Positions 27,133 to 35,089 of a DNA stretch of 64,000 nucleotides are shown here, piece by piece (within the stretch, counting starts at the first letter, position 1; each line of letters starts with the position of its first letter). This DNA comes from Prevotella sp. (GTDB lineage Bacteria; Bacteroidota; Bacteroidia; Bacteroidales; Bacteroidaceae): positions 1-64,000 of the forward strand of contig SUYI01000015.1 in NCBI GenBank assembly GCA_015060485.1. The letters run 5' to 3'. The notes under the pieces are model-generated. The model did no database searches and was not told where the DNA came from. It saw nothing but the letters and a program-made list of their open reading frames with translations. The position numbers and the translations under genes were made by a program.

Positions 27133-27167
27133 ACTTTGAACTTTGAACTTTAAACTTTGAACTTTAT
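27133..27167. repeat. 5 x 7-base array between GH3 and DUF2723 genes
   Basis: Units ACTTTGA, ACTTTGA, ACTTTAA, ACTTTGA, ACTTTAT. The complement is the AAAGT(T/C) heptamer seen also before tamB and inside the GH3 gene. Confidence 0.85.
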
Positions 27168-27213
27168 GATTTGTTAACTCACGCTCTTGCCTCTCAGTTC
27201 CTGCCTCTCACCA

Positions 27214-29706
27214 CTAAATGTTTGGTGTGTCCCACACTTTGGTCTGGGTGCACGTAATGGTTTGCTCCAGTCGTCCGATGCGCAGCACGAAGTCACCCTC
27301 TTCCAGCGTCCAGCGGCAGTCGGCGCCGACGAATGCCAAATCCTTGGCAGGCAGACGGAACGTCACGGTCTTCGTCTCGCCGGGCTCCAACGTCACTTTG
27401 CTGAAGTCGCGCAGACGGCGGTTGTCGGGTACGATGCTGGCAACGAGGTCGCTCGAGTACAGCAGCACGGCTTCCTTGCCGGCACGGCTGCCTGTGTTCT
27501 TCACGTCCACACTGACGGTCAGCACGTCGTCAGCGGTAAACTGCTGGCGGTCCACACGCAGGTTGCTGTATTCGAAGGTCGTATAGCTCATACCGTAGCC
27601 GAAGGGCCATTGCAGGCTCACCTTCGCGTCGTAGTTGTAGGCGCCGGCCATGGTGCCCACCTCCTCACTGACCTTATAGTCATAGGTGTTCAGCGAGTTA
27701 ATCTCACGCGGATAAGTGTATGGCATCTTGCCCGAGAAGTTGGCATCGCCGGCCAGCAGGTTGGCCAGAGCGTCGCCGCCATAGTTGCCGGGAATCAGGA
27801 TGTCCACTACGGCCTTGGCCAGCGGCTCGATGTCGGCAATCAGTCGCGGACGACCCTCGTTCAGCACCAGCACGATGGGCTTGCCCGTCTTTGCCAGCGC
27901 CTTCACCAGGTTACGCTGGTTTTCCGACAGCCACAGGTCCGACAGGTTGCCGGGAGTCTCCGTATACGAGTTCTCGCCAATGCAGGCAATAATCACGTCG
28001 GCCTGTGCAGCAGCATTGACAGCTTTCTGGATCTGAGGTTCGTTTTCGTCGTAGTAAGCACCGTTCTCATTGTACGTCACGCCCTGTTCCAGGATGATGT
28101 TCTCCTGACCATACTTATTGCAAAGCGCCTCGTAGATGGTGTTATATTTCTCCGACAGATCCTCGGCTTTCGAACCCTGCCACGTGTAGCTCCAGCCGCC
28201 GTGCAGACAGCGCATCTGGTTGGCGTTAGGACCGGTGAGCAGGATCTTTGAACTTTGATCTTTGACTTCTGAACTTTCCAAGGGCAGGATGCCGCCTTCG
28301 TTTTTCAGCAGCACCATCGATTCCTCGGCAGCCTGTAGAGCCTGTTGGGCAAACTCCTCTGAGCCGAACTTCTCGAAACCCTTGCCACCCGTGTTGGGCT
28401 TGTCGAAGAGTCCTAAGCGATACTTAGCACGCAGAATGCGGCGTACGGCATCGTCGATACGGCTCATCTTTACCTTACCCTCGTTCACCAGTTCCTTCAG
28501 CAGCACGCAGAACTCCACGCTGTAGGGGTCCATCGACATGTCGATACCGGCATTGATGGCTATCCGGATGGCGTCCTTCTTGTCCTTGGCCACTTTCTCA
28601 CGCGAGAAGAGGTTGTTGATGTCGGCCCAGTCGGTCACCAGGAATCCGTCCCATCCCAAGTCTTCCTTCAGCCATTTCGTCAGGTATTCGTACGAGGCGT
28701 GTACGGGCACTCCGTTGATCGATGCCGAGTTCACCATCATGGTCAGCGTGCCGGCTAGGGCAGCCTGCTTGAAGGGCTCGAAATACTTTTCGCGGAGCAT
28801 TTGTGGAGAGAGGTATGCGGGAGTACGATCCTTGCCAGTCCAAGGGGCACCATAGGCAAAATAGTGCTTGGTGCTCGTTCCCACGTGGAACTGGTCGATG
28901 TGGTTGGGGTCGTCGCCCTGATAGCCCTTGATTTCGGCCACTACCATCTTCGAGTTTACGATGGCATCCTCGCCGAAGCTCTCGTAGACGCGTGGCCAGC
29001 GGGGGTCGCGACTCAAGTCCACCACGGGGTTATACACCCAGGGACAATTGGCTGCACGGCTCTCGTAGGCCGTTATCTTGGCACCGATGCGGGCCAGTTC
29101 CGTGTTAAACGTGGCACCGAGGTTGATGGGCTGGGGGAACAGCGTACCACCCTGCGTGTACGTCACGCCGTGGTTGTGGTCCAGACCGTAGATGTCGGGA
29201 ATGCCCAGATATTTCATCGATTTCTTCTGAATCAGCTGAATCCACTCCTGCCACTGCTCCACGCTTGAGGCCCGAGTGCCGGGGGCATTCAGTATCGAGC
29301 CCACCTTCCATTTTGATATCAGCGTGTCGAGCATTGTCTCGTTCAGCTTCCATACGCGCTTTGTGTCGCCCTGGTAGATGTCCACCGGATAGTTGCCCAG
29401 CTTGTCGATAATCTCCTGGTCCGTCATCATCAGCATGCCGTTGATTTCGGTTTCCGAACGGCCATACTGTTGTAGCACCGAGCGGACCTTCTCGCGGTCC
29501 ACCTTGGCATTCTCGATGGTCATCTTGCCCATGACGTCCAAGTTCAGTTCCAACATCTGGCCGATCTTCTCGTCCAGCGTCATTTTCGATAGAGTCTTCT
29601 CGACTTTGGCCTCCAGCTTCGCATCGCAGAAGGTGCCTGGCCCCTGAGCCATCAGGGTCGTTCCTGCCATCAGCAGAACTGCAGAAAGGGTTATTTGTTT
29701 CAACAT
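27214..29706 (-). CDS. Glycoside hydrolase family 3 beta-glucosidase-type enzyme
   Basis: I chose the ATG at 29706, giving signal peptide [21 protein letters not shown] and 830 residues; the 35 upstream codons overlap the promoter. Domain order is GH3 N-terminal barrel (about 40-390), GH3 C-terminal alpha/beta sandwich (about 430-660) and fibronectin-III-like domain (about 715-800). The nucleophile is probably Asp359 in the FLVTDWADI motif; [21 protein letters not shown] and [18 protein letters not shown] are family signatures. Predicted periplasmic or surface exo-beta-glycosidase (glucosidase or xylosidase). A five-unit heptamer array lies in frame near residue 480, in the loop before [11 protein letters not shown]. 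Confidence 0.92.
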   Translation of the reverse strand: MLKQITLSAVLLMAGTTLMAQGPGTFCDAKLEAKVEKTLSKMTLDEKIGQMLELNLDVMGKMTIENAKVDREKVRSVLQQYGRSETEINGMLMMTDQEIIDKLGNYPVDIYQGDTKRVWKLNETMLDTLISKWKVGSILNAPGTRASSVEQWQEWIQLIQKKSMKYLGIPDIYGLDHNHGVTYTQGGTLFPQPINLGATFNTELARIGAKITAYESRAANCPWVYNPVVDLSRDPRWPRVYESFGEDAIVNSKMVVAEIKGYQGDDPNHIDQFHVGTSTKHYFAYGAPWTGKDRTPAYLSPQMLREKYFEPFKQAALAGTLTMMVNSASINGVPVHASYEYLTKWLKEDLGWDGFLVTDWADINNLFSREKVAKDKKDAIRIAINAGIDMSMDPYSVEFCVLLKELVNEGKVKMSRIDDAVRRILRAKYRLGLFDKPNTGGKGFEKFGSEEFAQQALQAAEESMVLLKNEGGILPLESSEVKDQSSKILLTGPNANQMRCLHGGWSYTWQGSKAEDLSEKYNTIYEALCNKYGQENIILEQGVTYNENGAYYDENEPQIQKAVNAAAQADVIIACIGENSYTETPGNLSDLWLSENQRNLVKALAKTGKPIVLVLNEGRPRLIADIEPLAKAVVDILIPGNYGGDALANLLAGDANFSGKMPYTYPREINSLNTYDYKVSEEVGTMAGAYNYDAKVSLQWPFGYGMSYTTFEYSNLRVDRQQFTADDVLTVSVDVKNTGSRAGKEAVLLYSSDLVASIVPDNRRLRDFSKVTLEPGETKTVTFRLPAKDLAFVGADCRWTLEEGDFVLRIGRLEQTITCTQTKVWDTPNI
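28243..28277. repeat. 5 x 7-base array inside the GH3 coding sequence
   Basis: Plus-strand units GATCTTT, GAACTTT, GATCTTT, GACTTCT, GAACTTT. They encode the stretch [11 protein letters not shown] at the domain junction, the same heptamer family as at 27133 and 51108. Confidence 0.75.
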
Positions 29707-29731
29707 AGTAATACTATTTAATATTTGCCCA

Positions 29732-29739
29732 CAAAGGTA
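29732..29739 (-). promoter_or_regulatory. -7 box of GH3 gene
   Basis: TACCTTTG on the minus strand, 25 bases before the ATG at 29706. Confidence 0.65.
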
Positions 29740-29911
29740 CGAAAAAAAGATGGATTGCGCAAGAGAAAGGTCATATTTTCTTTCTATTTCCTGACTTCGG
29801 CGATGTGTCACTCTGATCTAAATGACTTTAATACCAGTTAGCCTGAAAATCGTTACGGCAGTCTTTTATCTACAACACACTACACTGTTATCCTCATATA
29901 CACAAAATAAC

Positions 29912-29986
29912 AAAAACTATGCTATAGGTGCTATAGTTGCTCCTAAACGCCTTTGTATAGGGCGTTTAGCCTATAGCATAGTTTTT
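29912..29986. repeat. Long inverted repeat (MITE- or REP-like)
   Basis: Outer arms AAAAACTATGCTATAGG (29912-29928) and its exact complement (29970-29986). Inner arms CTAAACGCC (29943-29951) and GGCGTTTAG (29961-29969) around a 9-base loop. A 14-base bulge is on the left side only. Confidence 0.8.
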
Positions 29987-30082
29987 CAAAACCCTGCTAT
30001 AACTATGCTATAACCCTGCTATCATCCTGACAATTGTCGCATGCTGAAAATAGACACTTCTTATTTTGCGTAGGCAGTTATG

Positions 30083-30148
30083 GTGTTTTGCGTATGCCCG
30101 CAAGGTGTTTTGCGTATGCCCGCAAGGTGTTTTGCGTATGCCCGCAAG
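30083..30148. repeat. 3 x 22-base perfect tandem repeat
   Basis: Three identical copies of the 22-mer starting GTGTTTTGCG and ending CCCGCAAG. A partial fourth copy lies upstream (TTTTGCGTAGGC at 30064). Confidence 0.9.
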
Positions 30149-30390
30149 GTTGCGAGAAGGGCTCATCGTCCCTGTCAGGCAGGCTCTCGCCCCTGACTTA
30201 CTGCCTTTCGTACCCCTGCGAGAGCCTTACGAACTCGTTACAATCACCTTTATGCTTTCTGCAAGAGGGCAAATAAGAATCCTGAGTCACCCAAACCATC
30301 AGGCAAAACTCCCTGTTTATTGAAGTTTCAAGTTGGTTGCACCTTCTGAAAGGCTAAAACCGACGAAGTCAGGAAATAGTTTAAAAAATG

Positions 30391-30425
30391 GGTGCTCATG
30401 CAAGGCTGAAAACCGCATGAGCACC
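30391..30425 (-). terminator. Intrinsic terminator of the FadL-type gene
   Basis: GGTGCTCATGC pairs with GCATGAGCACC. On the minus strand CATTTTTT follows the stem. It lies 28 bases past the stop at 30453. Confidence 0.85.
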
Positions 30426-30452
30426 ATTGAAATATAATACAGTTTGTGTGGT

Positions 30453-31844
30453 TTAGAACTTGTAGTCGATGCCGAGGCCGATGACGTTGTTGGTGCGCGA
30501 ATAGGTCTCGGTGCCATAGCTGGCCTGCTTGTCGTAGTCGCTGTAGAGGCTGATGAAGTAGCCGGCATTGAGACGAACTTTCTCGTTGATGTTCCAGGCG
30601 CCACCGAGTCCGATGCTGTAGCTGTCGCAGGCGAACGATGTGTTCTGCTGGTAGCCGTCGGAGAGTCCGTAGTCGGTGCGCTGACCGCCACAGCTGATGG
30701 TAAACTTATCGTTGATGTCGTACTCAACACCTGCCAGGAATTCGTGGGTGCCGTGGGTGAGCTCGTCCTGACGGTCGTTGGCCATCTTGGCGTTCTTATC
30801 GTCGAAGAAGTGGTATTCGAGGGTGGCACGGAGCTTGGGGGTGAACTCGTAACCGGCTGCAACAGAGAGTAGGGCAGGCATGTCGTAGCGGGTGTGGGCG
30901 CCGTCCTGATAGGGAGCGGTGTAGGTGGCCAGACCGCCTTCCACCGTGGTCTTGATCTGCGTAGCCATCTGAGTAGCCGTCTCTGCGGGCAGGGCGCCAG
31001 CAGCAACGAGCTGTGCCAACGGAGCAACGATGAGCTGATCTGAATTGAGCGAAGCCGACAGGGAGTTGGTCTCGTTCTTTGTCTCGATCTTGGTGCGGAA
31101 CTCGTAGCGGGCCGTCAGCGTAAGGGGTCCCTGATGGTAGTTGACACTGACAATGGGCGTGAAGCCCCACCCTTTCTGGTCGACGTCGAGCGAGAGGGCT
31201 GCGAGGTTGCCCATCTGGGAGTGGTTGGCATTGACATGACCGCGATAGTAACCGTCGTAGTAGTTGGCACGGAAGCCAGCAGCTGCCGAGAGGCAGTCTA
31301 GAATCTTATAGGTGAAGTTGATTTGTCCGCCATAGATATACTGCTTGCCCTTCATCTCGGAATCGAACTGATCGGGGGTGACGACGGGGGCGAAACCGCC
31401 GGTTTTCTGGTTCAACTGCTGCGTCAGGCCGGTGACGACAGAGCCCAGCAGCACGTTGAACATGGGTACACCATTGTCGTATTTGACGAAGCCGCCGCTA
31501 CCGACGATGCCTATCATGCCGGAGACGGCCCAGCGGTCTTTCTTGTAAGAAGCAAAAAGAGCAGGCACGATGGGTGCAGAGGCTACGCCTTCGTACTTGA
31601 CATTGTTGTAAGTGATGTCTCGGTTCTGCCAGGGTTTCTGGAAGTTGAGCGAGAGCTGCCAGCCTTCGTGTCCCCAGGCGAGTCCTGCGGGGTTGGAGAA
31701 GACGGCGTCGATGTCGAACGAGGCACCACGGGCCATCATACGGTCGAAAGCGATGTGATAATTGGTGTTGGTCATCAGTCCACCGGCTTGGACGGCGGTT
31801 GAGACAAGGGCTGCAAGAGCCGCAAAAACGAATAATTTTCTCAT
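30453..31844 (-). CDS. OmpP1/FadL/TodX-family outer-membrane transport protein
   Basis: A 463-residue beta-barrel protein with signal peptide MRKLFVFAALAALVSTAVQA. The N-terminus after cleavage carries the FadL-like pattern of Bacteroidetes members: NYHIAFDRMMARGASFDIDAVFSNPAGLAW, including the conserved N-P-A-G-(L/M) box. The remainder alternates beta-strands and turns and ends with an aromatic strand (NNVIGLGIDYKF). FadL-type channels let hydrophobic molecules cross the outer membrane by lateral diffusion; the substrate here is unknown. Single-gene transcript with its own promoter and terminator. Confidence 0.88.
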   Translation of the reverse strand: MRKLFVFAALAALVSTAVQAGGLMTNTNYHIAFDRMMARGASFDIDAVFSNPAGLAWGHEGWQLSLNFQKPWQNRDITYNNVKYEGVASAPIVPALFASYKKDRWAVSGMIGIVGSGGFVKYDNGVPMFNVLLGSVVTGLTQQLNQKTGGFAPVVTPDQFDSEMKGKQYIYGGQINFTYKILDCLSAAAGFRANYYDGYYRGHVNANHSQMGNLAALSLDVDQKGWGFTPIVSVNYHQGPLTLTARYEFRTKIETKNETNSLSASLNSDQLIVAPLAQLVAAGALPAETATQMATQIKTTVEGGLATYTAPYQDGAHTRYDMPALLSVAAGYEFTPKLRATLEYHFFDDKNAKMANDRQDELTHGTHEFLAGVEYDINDKFTISCGGQRTDYGLSDGYQQNTSFACDSYSIGLGGAWNINEKVRLNAGYFISLYSDYDKQASYGTETYSRTNNVIGLGIDYKF

Positions 31845-31875
31845 TGGAAATATGGTTTGATTGATATTTCGGCTG

Positions 31876-31883
31876 CAAAGGTA
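31876..31883 (-). promoter_or_regulatory. -7 box of FadL-type gene
   Basis: TACCTTTG on the minus strand, 31 bases before the ATG at 31844. Confidence 0.65.
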
Positions 31884-31896
31884 CGAAAAAAAATAG

Positions 31897-31928
31897 AGTT
31901 AAAAAAGTAAAAAGGTAAAAAAGTAATA
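31897..31928. repeat. 4 x 8-base array upstream of purH
   Basis: Units AGTTAAAA, AAGTAAAA, AGGTAAAA, AAGTAATA, between the divergent FadL-type and purH promoters. The same octamer recurs directly after purH. Confidence 0.75.
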
Positions 31929-32010
31929 AAAACGATTGACTTACATTATTATTTTTATAATAGGAGGAAAATTTTTCCGAAAACATTGGGAGGAGTGGAT
32001 TTATTTTTGT

Positions 32011-32018
32011 AATTTTGC
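32011..32018 (+). promoter_or_regulatory. -7 box of purH-mre operon
   Basis: TAATTTTG matches TAnnTTTG; a weak TTGG -33 lies at 31987-31990. The ATG at 32056 follows after 37 bases. Confidence 0.6.
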
Positions 32019-32055
32019 AGCCCAATTGTTTATTATAACGCGTTATTATATATTT

Positions 32056-32652
32056 ATGGCAGACAAGAAGAAAATCAAGACAGCGCTCATCTCTGTTTTT
32101 CATAAGGATGGGCTGGAAGAATTGCTGAAGAAGCTGAACGACGAAGGAGTAAAGTTCCTGTCGACCGGCGGTACACAGACATTTATTGAGTCGCTGGGCT
32201 ACGAGTGCGAGAAGGTGGAGAACGTGACGACGTACCCCTCGATACTGGGTGGCCGCGTGAAGACTCTGCATCCGAAGGTGTTCGGAGGCATCTTGGGCAG
32301 ACGTGAGCTGGAGGGTGATCGTCAGCAGATGGCCCAGTACGAGATTCCCGAGATCGACCTCGTGGTGGTCGACCTGTATCCCTTCGAGCAGACCGTTGCC
32401 AGCGGTGCCAGCGAGGAGGACATCATCGAGAAGATTGACATTGGCGGCATTTCGCTGATTCGTGCCGCTGCAAAGAACTTCAACGACGTGGTCATCGTGC
32501 CTTCGAAGGCTGAGTACAGCGTGCTGCTGGACATTCTGAACCAACAGGGTGCCGAGACCACGAAGGAGCAGCGCCGCATGCTGGCCACACGTGCTTTCGG
32601 CGTCAGCAGCCACTACGATACTGCCATTCACGCTTGGTTTGAGAAGAAGTAA
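32056..32652 (+). CDS. purH: Stand-alone IMP cyclohydrolase (N-terminal half of PurH)
   Basis: 198 residues starting MADKKKIKTALISVFHK; the longer open frame upstream crosses the promoter. The whole protein is the MGS-like IMP cyclohydrolase domain: FLSTGGTQTFIESLG, TTYPSILGGRVKTLHPKVFGGIL, EIDLVVVDLYPFEQTV and KIDIGGISLIRAAAKNFNDV. This domain closes FAICAR to IMP, the last step of purine synthesis. Ordinary PurH is about 500-530 residues with a C-terminal AICAR transformylase; here the protein stops right after the cyclohydrolase (HYDTAIHAWFEKK), and the stop lies inside an octamer array. mreB follows after 28 bases. Confidence 0.9.
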   Translation: MADKKKIKTALISVFHKDGLEELLKKLNDEGVKFLSTGGTQTFIESLGYECEKVENVTTYPSILGGRVKTLHPKVFGGILGRRELEGDRQQMAQYEIPEIDLVVVDLYPFEQTVASGASEEDIIEKIDIGGISLIRAAAKNFNDVVIVPSKAEYSVLLDILNQQGAETTKEQRRMLATRAFGVSSHYDTAIHAWFEKK

Positions 32653-32678
32653 AAAGGTAAAAAAGTAAAAAGGTAAAG
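32647..32678. repeat. 4 x 8-base array at purH stop and mreB start
   Basis: Units AAGTAAAA, AGGTAAAA, AAGTAAAA, AGGTAAAG. The purH stop codon is inside unit one and the mreB ATG follows two bases after the last unit. Confidence 0.8.
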
Positions 32679-32680
32679 AA

Positions 32681-33703
32681 ATGGGATTTTTTAGTTTTGT
32701 TCAGGAGATAGCCATGGACCTGGGAACGGCTAACACTATCATTATCAGTGATGATAAGATTGTGGTCGACGAGCCGTCAGTAGTAGCGCTGGACCGCCAT
32801 ACCGACAAGATGATTGCCGTGGGCGAGAAAGCCAAGATGATGTATGAGAAGACACATGACAACATACGTACCGTACGTCCGCTGCGAGATGGTGTGATTG
32901 CCGATTTCTCGGCTTGCGAGCAGATGATGCGCGGGCTGATCAAGATGGTGCACACAGGTCACCGTTTGTTCTCGCCGTCGCTGCGCATGGTGATCGGCGT
33001 ACCCTCAGGTTCGACAGAAGTGGAGCTGCGTGCCGTACGCGACTCTGCCGAGCATGCCGATGGACGTGACGTGTATCTGATTTTCGAGCCCATGGCTGCA
33101 GCCATTGGTATCGGTATCGACGTGGAGGCCCCCGAGGGCAACATGATTGTCGACATCGGCGGTGGTTCGACGGAGATTGCCGTGATTTCGCTGGGCGGTA
33201 TCGTATCGAACAACTCGATTCGTACGGCTGGTGACGACCTGACAGCCGACATTCAGGAATACATGTCGCGACAGCACAACGTGAAGGTGTCGGAGCGTAT
33301 GGCCGAGCGCATCAAGATTGCCGTAGGTTCGGCACTGACCGACTTGGGCGATGAGGCTCCCGAGGATTATATTGTGCACGGTCCGAACCGTATCACCGCA
33401 CTGCCTATGGAGGTACCCGTATGCTATCAGGAGATTGCACACTGTCTGGACAAGACGGTGGCCAAAATCGAGAATGCCGTACTGTCGGCACTCGAGAATA
33501 CGCCCCCTGAGCTGTATGCCGACATCGTGAAGAACGGTATCTGGCTGGCTGGTGGCGGTGCTCTGTTGCGCGGTCTGGACCGCCGTCTGGAGGCGAAGAT
33601 CAATATTCCGTTCCATATTGCAGAAGACCCCTTGCACAGTGTGGCTAAGGGTGCCGGCATCGCATTGAAGAACGTGGACCGCTTCTCGTTCCTGATGAGA
33701 TAA
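32681..33703 (+). CDS. mreB: Rod shape-determining protein MreB
   Basis: A 340-residue actin-like ATPase that polymerises under the inner membrane and positions the elongasome. Seen: EIAMDLGTANTIIISDD (phosphate 1), VGEKAKMM, DIGGGSTEIAVISLGGIV (phosphate 2), LAGGGALLRGLDRRLE (adenosine motif). The length is normal for MreB (about 340-347). First of five cell-shape genes with tight spacing. Its ATG is preceded by the A-rich octamer array rather than a strong Shine-Dalgarno. Confidence 0.97.
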   Translation: MGFFSFVQEIAMDLGTANTIIISDDKIVVDEPSVVALDRHTDKMIAVGEKAKMMYEKTHDNIRTVRPLRDGVIADFSACEQMMRGLIKMVHTGHRLFSPSLRMVIGVPSGSTEVELRAVRDSAEHADGRDVYLIFEPMAAAIGIGIDVEAPEGNMIVDIGGGSTEIAVISLGGIVSNNSIRTAGDDLTADIQEYMSRQHNVKVSERMAERIKIAVGSALTDLGDEAPEDYIVHGPNRITALPMEVPVCYQEIAHCLDKTVAKIENAVLSALENTPPELYADIVKNGIWLAGGGALLRGLDRRLEAKINIPFHIAEDPLHSVAKGAGIALKNVDRFSFLMR

Positions 33704-33710
33704 CCCCTCC

Positions 33711-34583
33711 ATGAAGAACCTGCTGGAGTTTCTGAGGAATCACTTCCACTGGGCTCTCTTCGTATTGCTTGAAGTGCTGAGCGCCGTGCTGCTGTTTCAG
33801 TACAACAACTACCACAACAGTGTGTGGTTTACGTCAGCTAACTGGGCTGCAGGCAAGGTGTACGAAGGGACGTCGTGGGTGGAGTCGTTCTTCTCGTTGA
33901 CGAAAGTCAATGAGGACCTGACGCTTCGTAATTTCTATCTGGAGCGTCAGGTAACCCAACTGCGCCGTCTATATGGCGAGGCTACGGCATCCGAGATGAG
34001 CGCTCAGGAGAAGCAGGAACTGGAGAAACTGGGGCATTATAAGCTGATACCTGCCAAGGTGGTGACCAACGAGCTGCACCTGGCTAACAACCTGATAACC
34101 ATTGACAAAGGCTCGAAGGACAGCGTGGAAGTCGGCATGGGTGTGGCCTGCGGAAAAGGTGTCGTGGGTGTGGTATACCTGACGAGCGACCACTATAGTG
34201 TGGTGATTCCCGTGCTGAACGTGAAGTCGTCGCGCATCAGCTGTGCCATCCGTAATCGCGGTTACTTTGGCGTGCTGCGCTGGGACGGCAAGGATGCCGG
34301 CATCGCCTACGTCGAGGATATTCCCCGTCACGCCCGATTCAAGCGAGGCGAATGGGTGGAGACCAACGGCTATTCGACCATCTTCCCCCCAGGTGTGCTG
34401 GTGGGACAGATCAAGCAGGTGTATAATTCGCGCGACGGATTGTCGTATCGTCTGCAGGTGCGCCTGTCGACGGATTTTGGCAATCTACGCGATGTAGTGG
34501 TCATCAGCGACAAAGCTATTGCTGAGCGCATGCGTATCATGCAGGCAGCAAAGGATTCGTTGAAACTGAACGTGAGTGAGTGA
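33711..34583 (+). CDS. mreC: Rod shape-determining protein MreC
   Basis: 290 residues: one N-terminal membrane segment (WALFVLLEVLSAVLLFQYN), a coiled-coil stretch (RNFYLERQVTQLRRLYGEA...) and a periplasmic double beta-barrel (IDKGSKDSVEVGMGVACGKGVVGVVY, SSRISCAIRNRGYFGVLRWDG). MreC links cytoplasmic MreB to the PBP2-RodA synthase. Eight bases after mreB; its stop overlaps the GTG-initiated reading of mreD. Confidence 0.95.
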   Translation: MKNLLEFLRNHFHWALFVLLEVLSAVLLFQYNNYHNSVWFTSANWAAGKVYEGTSWVESFFSLTKVNEDLTLRNFYLERQVTQLRRLYGEATASEMSAQEKQELEKLGHYKLIPAKVVTNELHLANNLITIDKGSKDSVEVGMGVACGKGVVGVVYLTSDHYSVVIPVLNVKSSRISCAIRNRGYFGVLRWDGKDAGIAYVEDIPRHARFKRGEWVETNGYSTIFPPGVLVGQIKQVYNSRDGLSYRLQVRLSTDFGNLRDVVVISDKAIAERMRIMQAAKDSLKLNVSE

Positions 34584-34585
34584 TT

Positions 34586-35086
34586 ATGAAGGCTGATATA
34601 CTGAAACGGTTAGGTGTGTTCTTCCTTTTCGTGCTGGCGCAGGCTATGGTGCTGGGACGCATACACCTGTTCTACTACGCCACACCGCTGGTCTACGTCT
34701 ATTTCGTGCTGGGATTCGAGCGCAACTATCCGAAGTGGGCACTCCTGCTGTGGAGTTTCGCTATGGGACTCACCATCGACATCTTTACCAACACGCCAGG
34801 ACTGGCTTCAGCGTCATTGACACTCGTTGCCGCCGTGCAGCCTTACTATTTGGAACTCTTTGTACCCCGTGACTCGGCAGAAAACCTGAAGCCATCCATC
34901 TCGACGCTGGGACCGTCGAAGTATTCCACCTACGTCATTCCACTGACACTGCTCTATTGTGTGGTGTTCTACTCGCTGGAATTCTTCAATTTCTTTAACT
35001 GGCTGCAGTGGCTGTTCTGCGTACTAGGCAGCACAGTAATCACACTGGTTTTCATCTACACCTTCGAGATATTCAAAAGCAGATAG
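34586..35086 (+). CDS. mreD: Rod shape-determining protein MreD
   Basis: About 166 residues of mostly hydrophobic sequence with five or six membrane segments, including FLFVLAQAMVLGRIHLFYYATPLVYVYF and the conserved GLTIDIF-like turn. Integral inner-membrane partner of MreC. I prefer the ATG at 34586, two bases after the mreC stop; a GTG at 34580 would overlap mreC and add two residues. Three bases separate it from mrdA. Confidence 0.9.
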   Translation: MKADILKRLGVFFLFVLAQAMVLGRIHLFYYATPLVYVYFVLGFERNYPKWALLLWSFAMGLTIDIFTNTPGLASASLTLVAAVQPYYLELFVPRDSAENLKPSISTLGPSKYSTYVIPLTLLYCVVFYSLEFFNFFNWLQWLFCVLGSTVITLVFIYTFEIFKSR

Positions 35087-35089
35087 TAG

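Larger units (their letters stand above)
29740..30390. other. Repeat-rich spacer without a credible gene
   Basis: About 650 bases hold no ORF with a plausible start, signal or family pattern. The content is a long hairpin with 17-base perfect arms (29912-29986), scattered GCTATA repeats up to about 30030, and three perfect 22-base tandem copies (30083-30148). The rest shows nothing I can assign. Confidence 0.6.

Noticed and set aside
30083..30148. CRISPR array
   Set aside because: The three 22-base copies are directly adjacent with no spacers and there are no cas genes.
29822..30323. Short ORFs in the repeat spacer
   Set aside because: They are made of the repeats themselves and lack plausible starts or family patterns.
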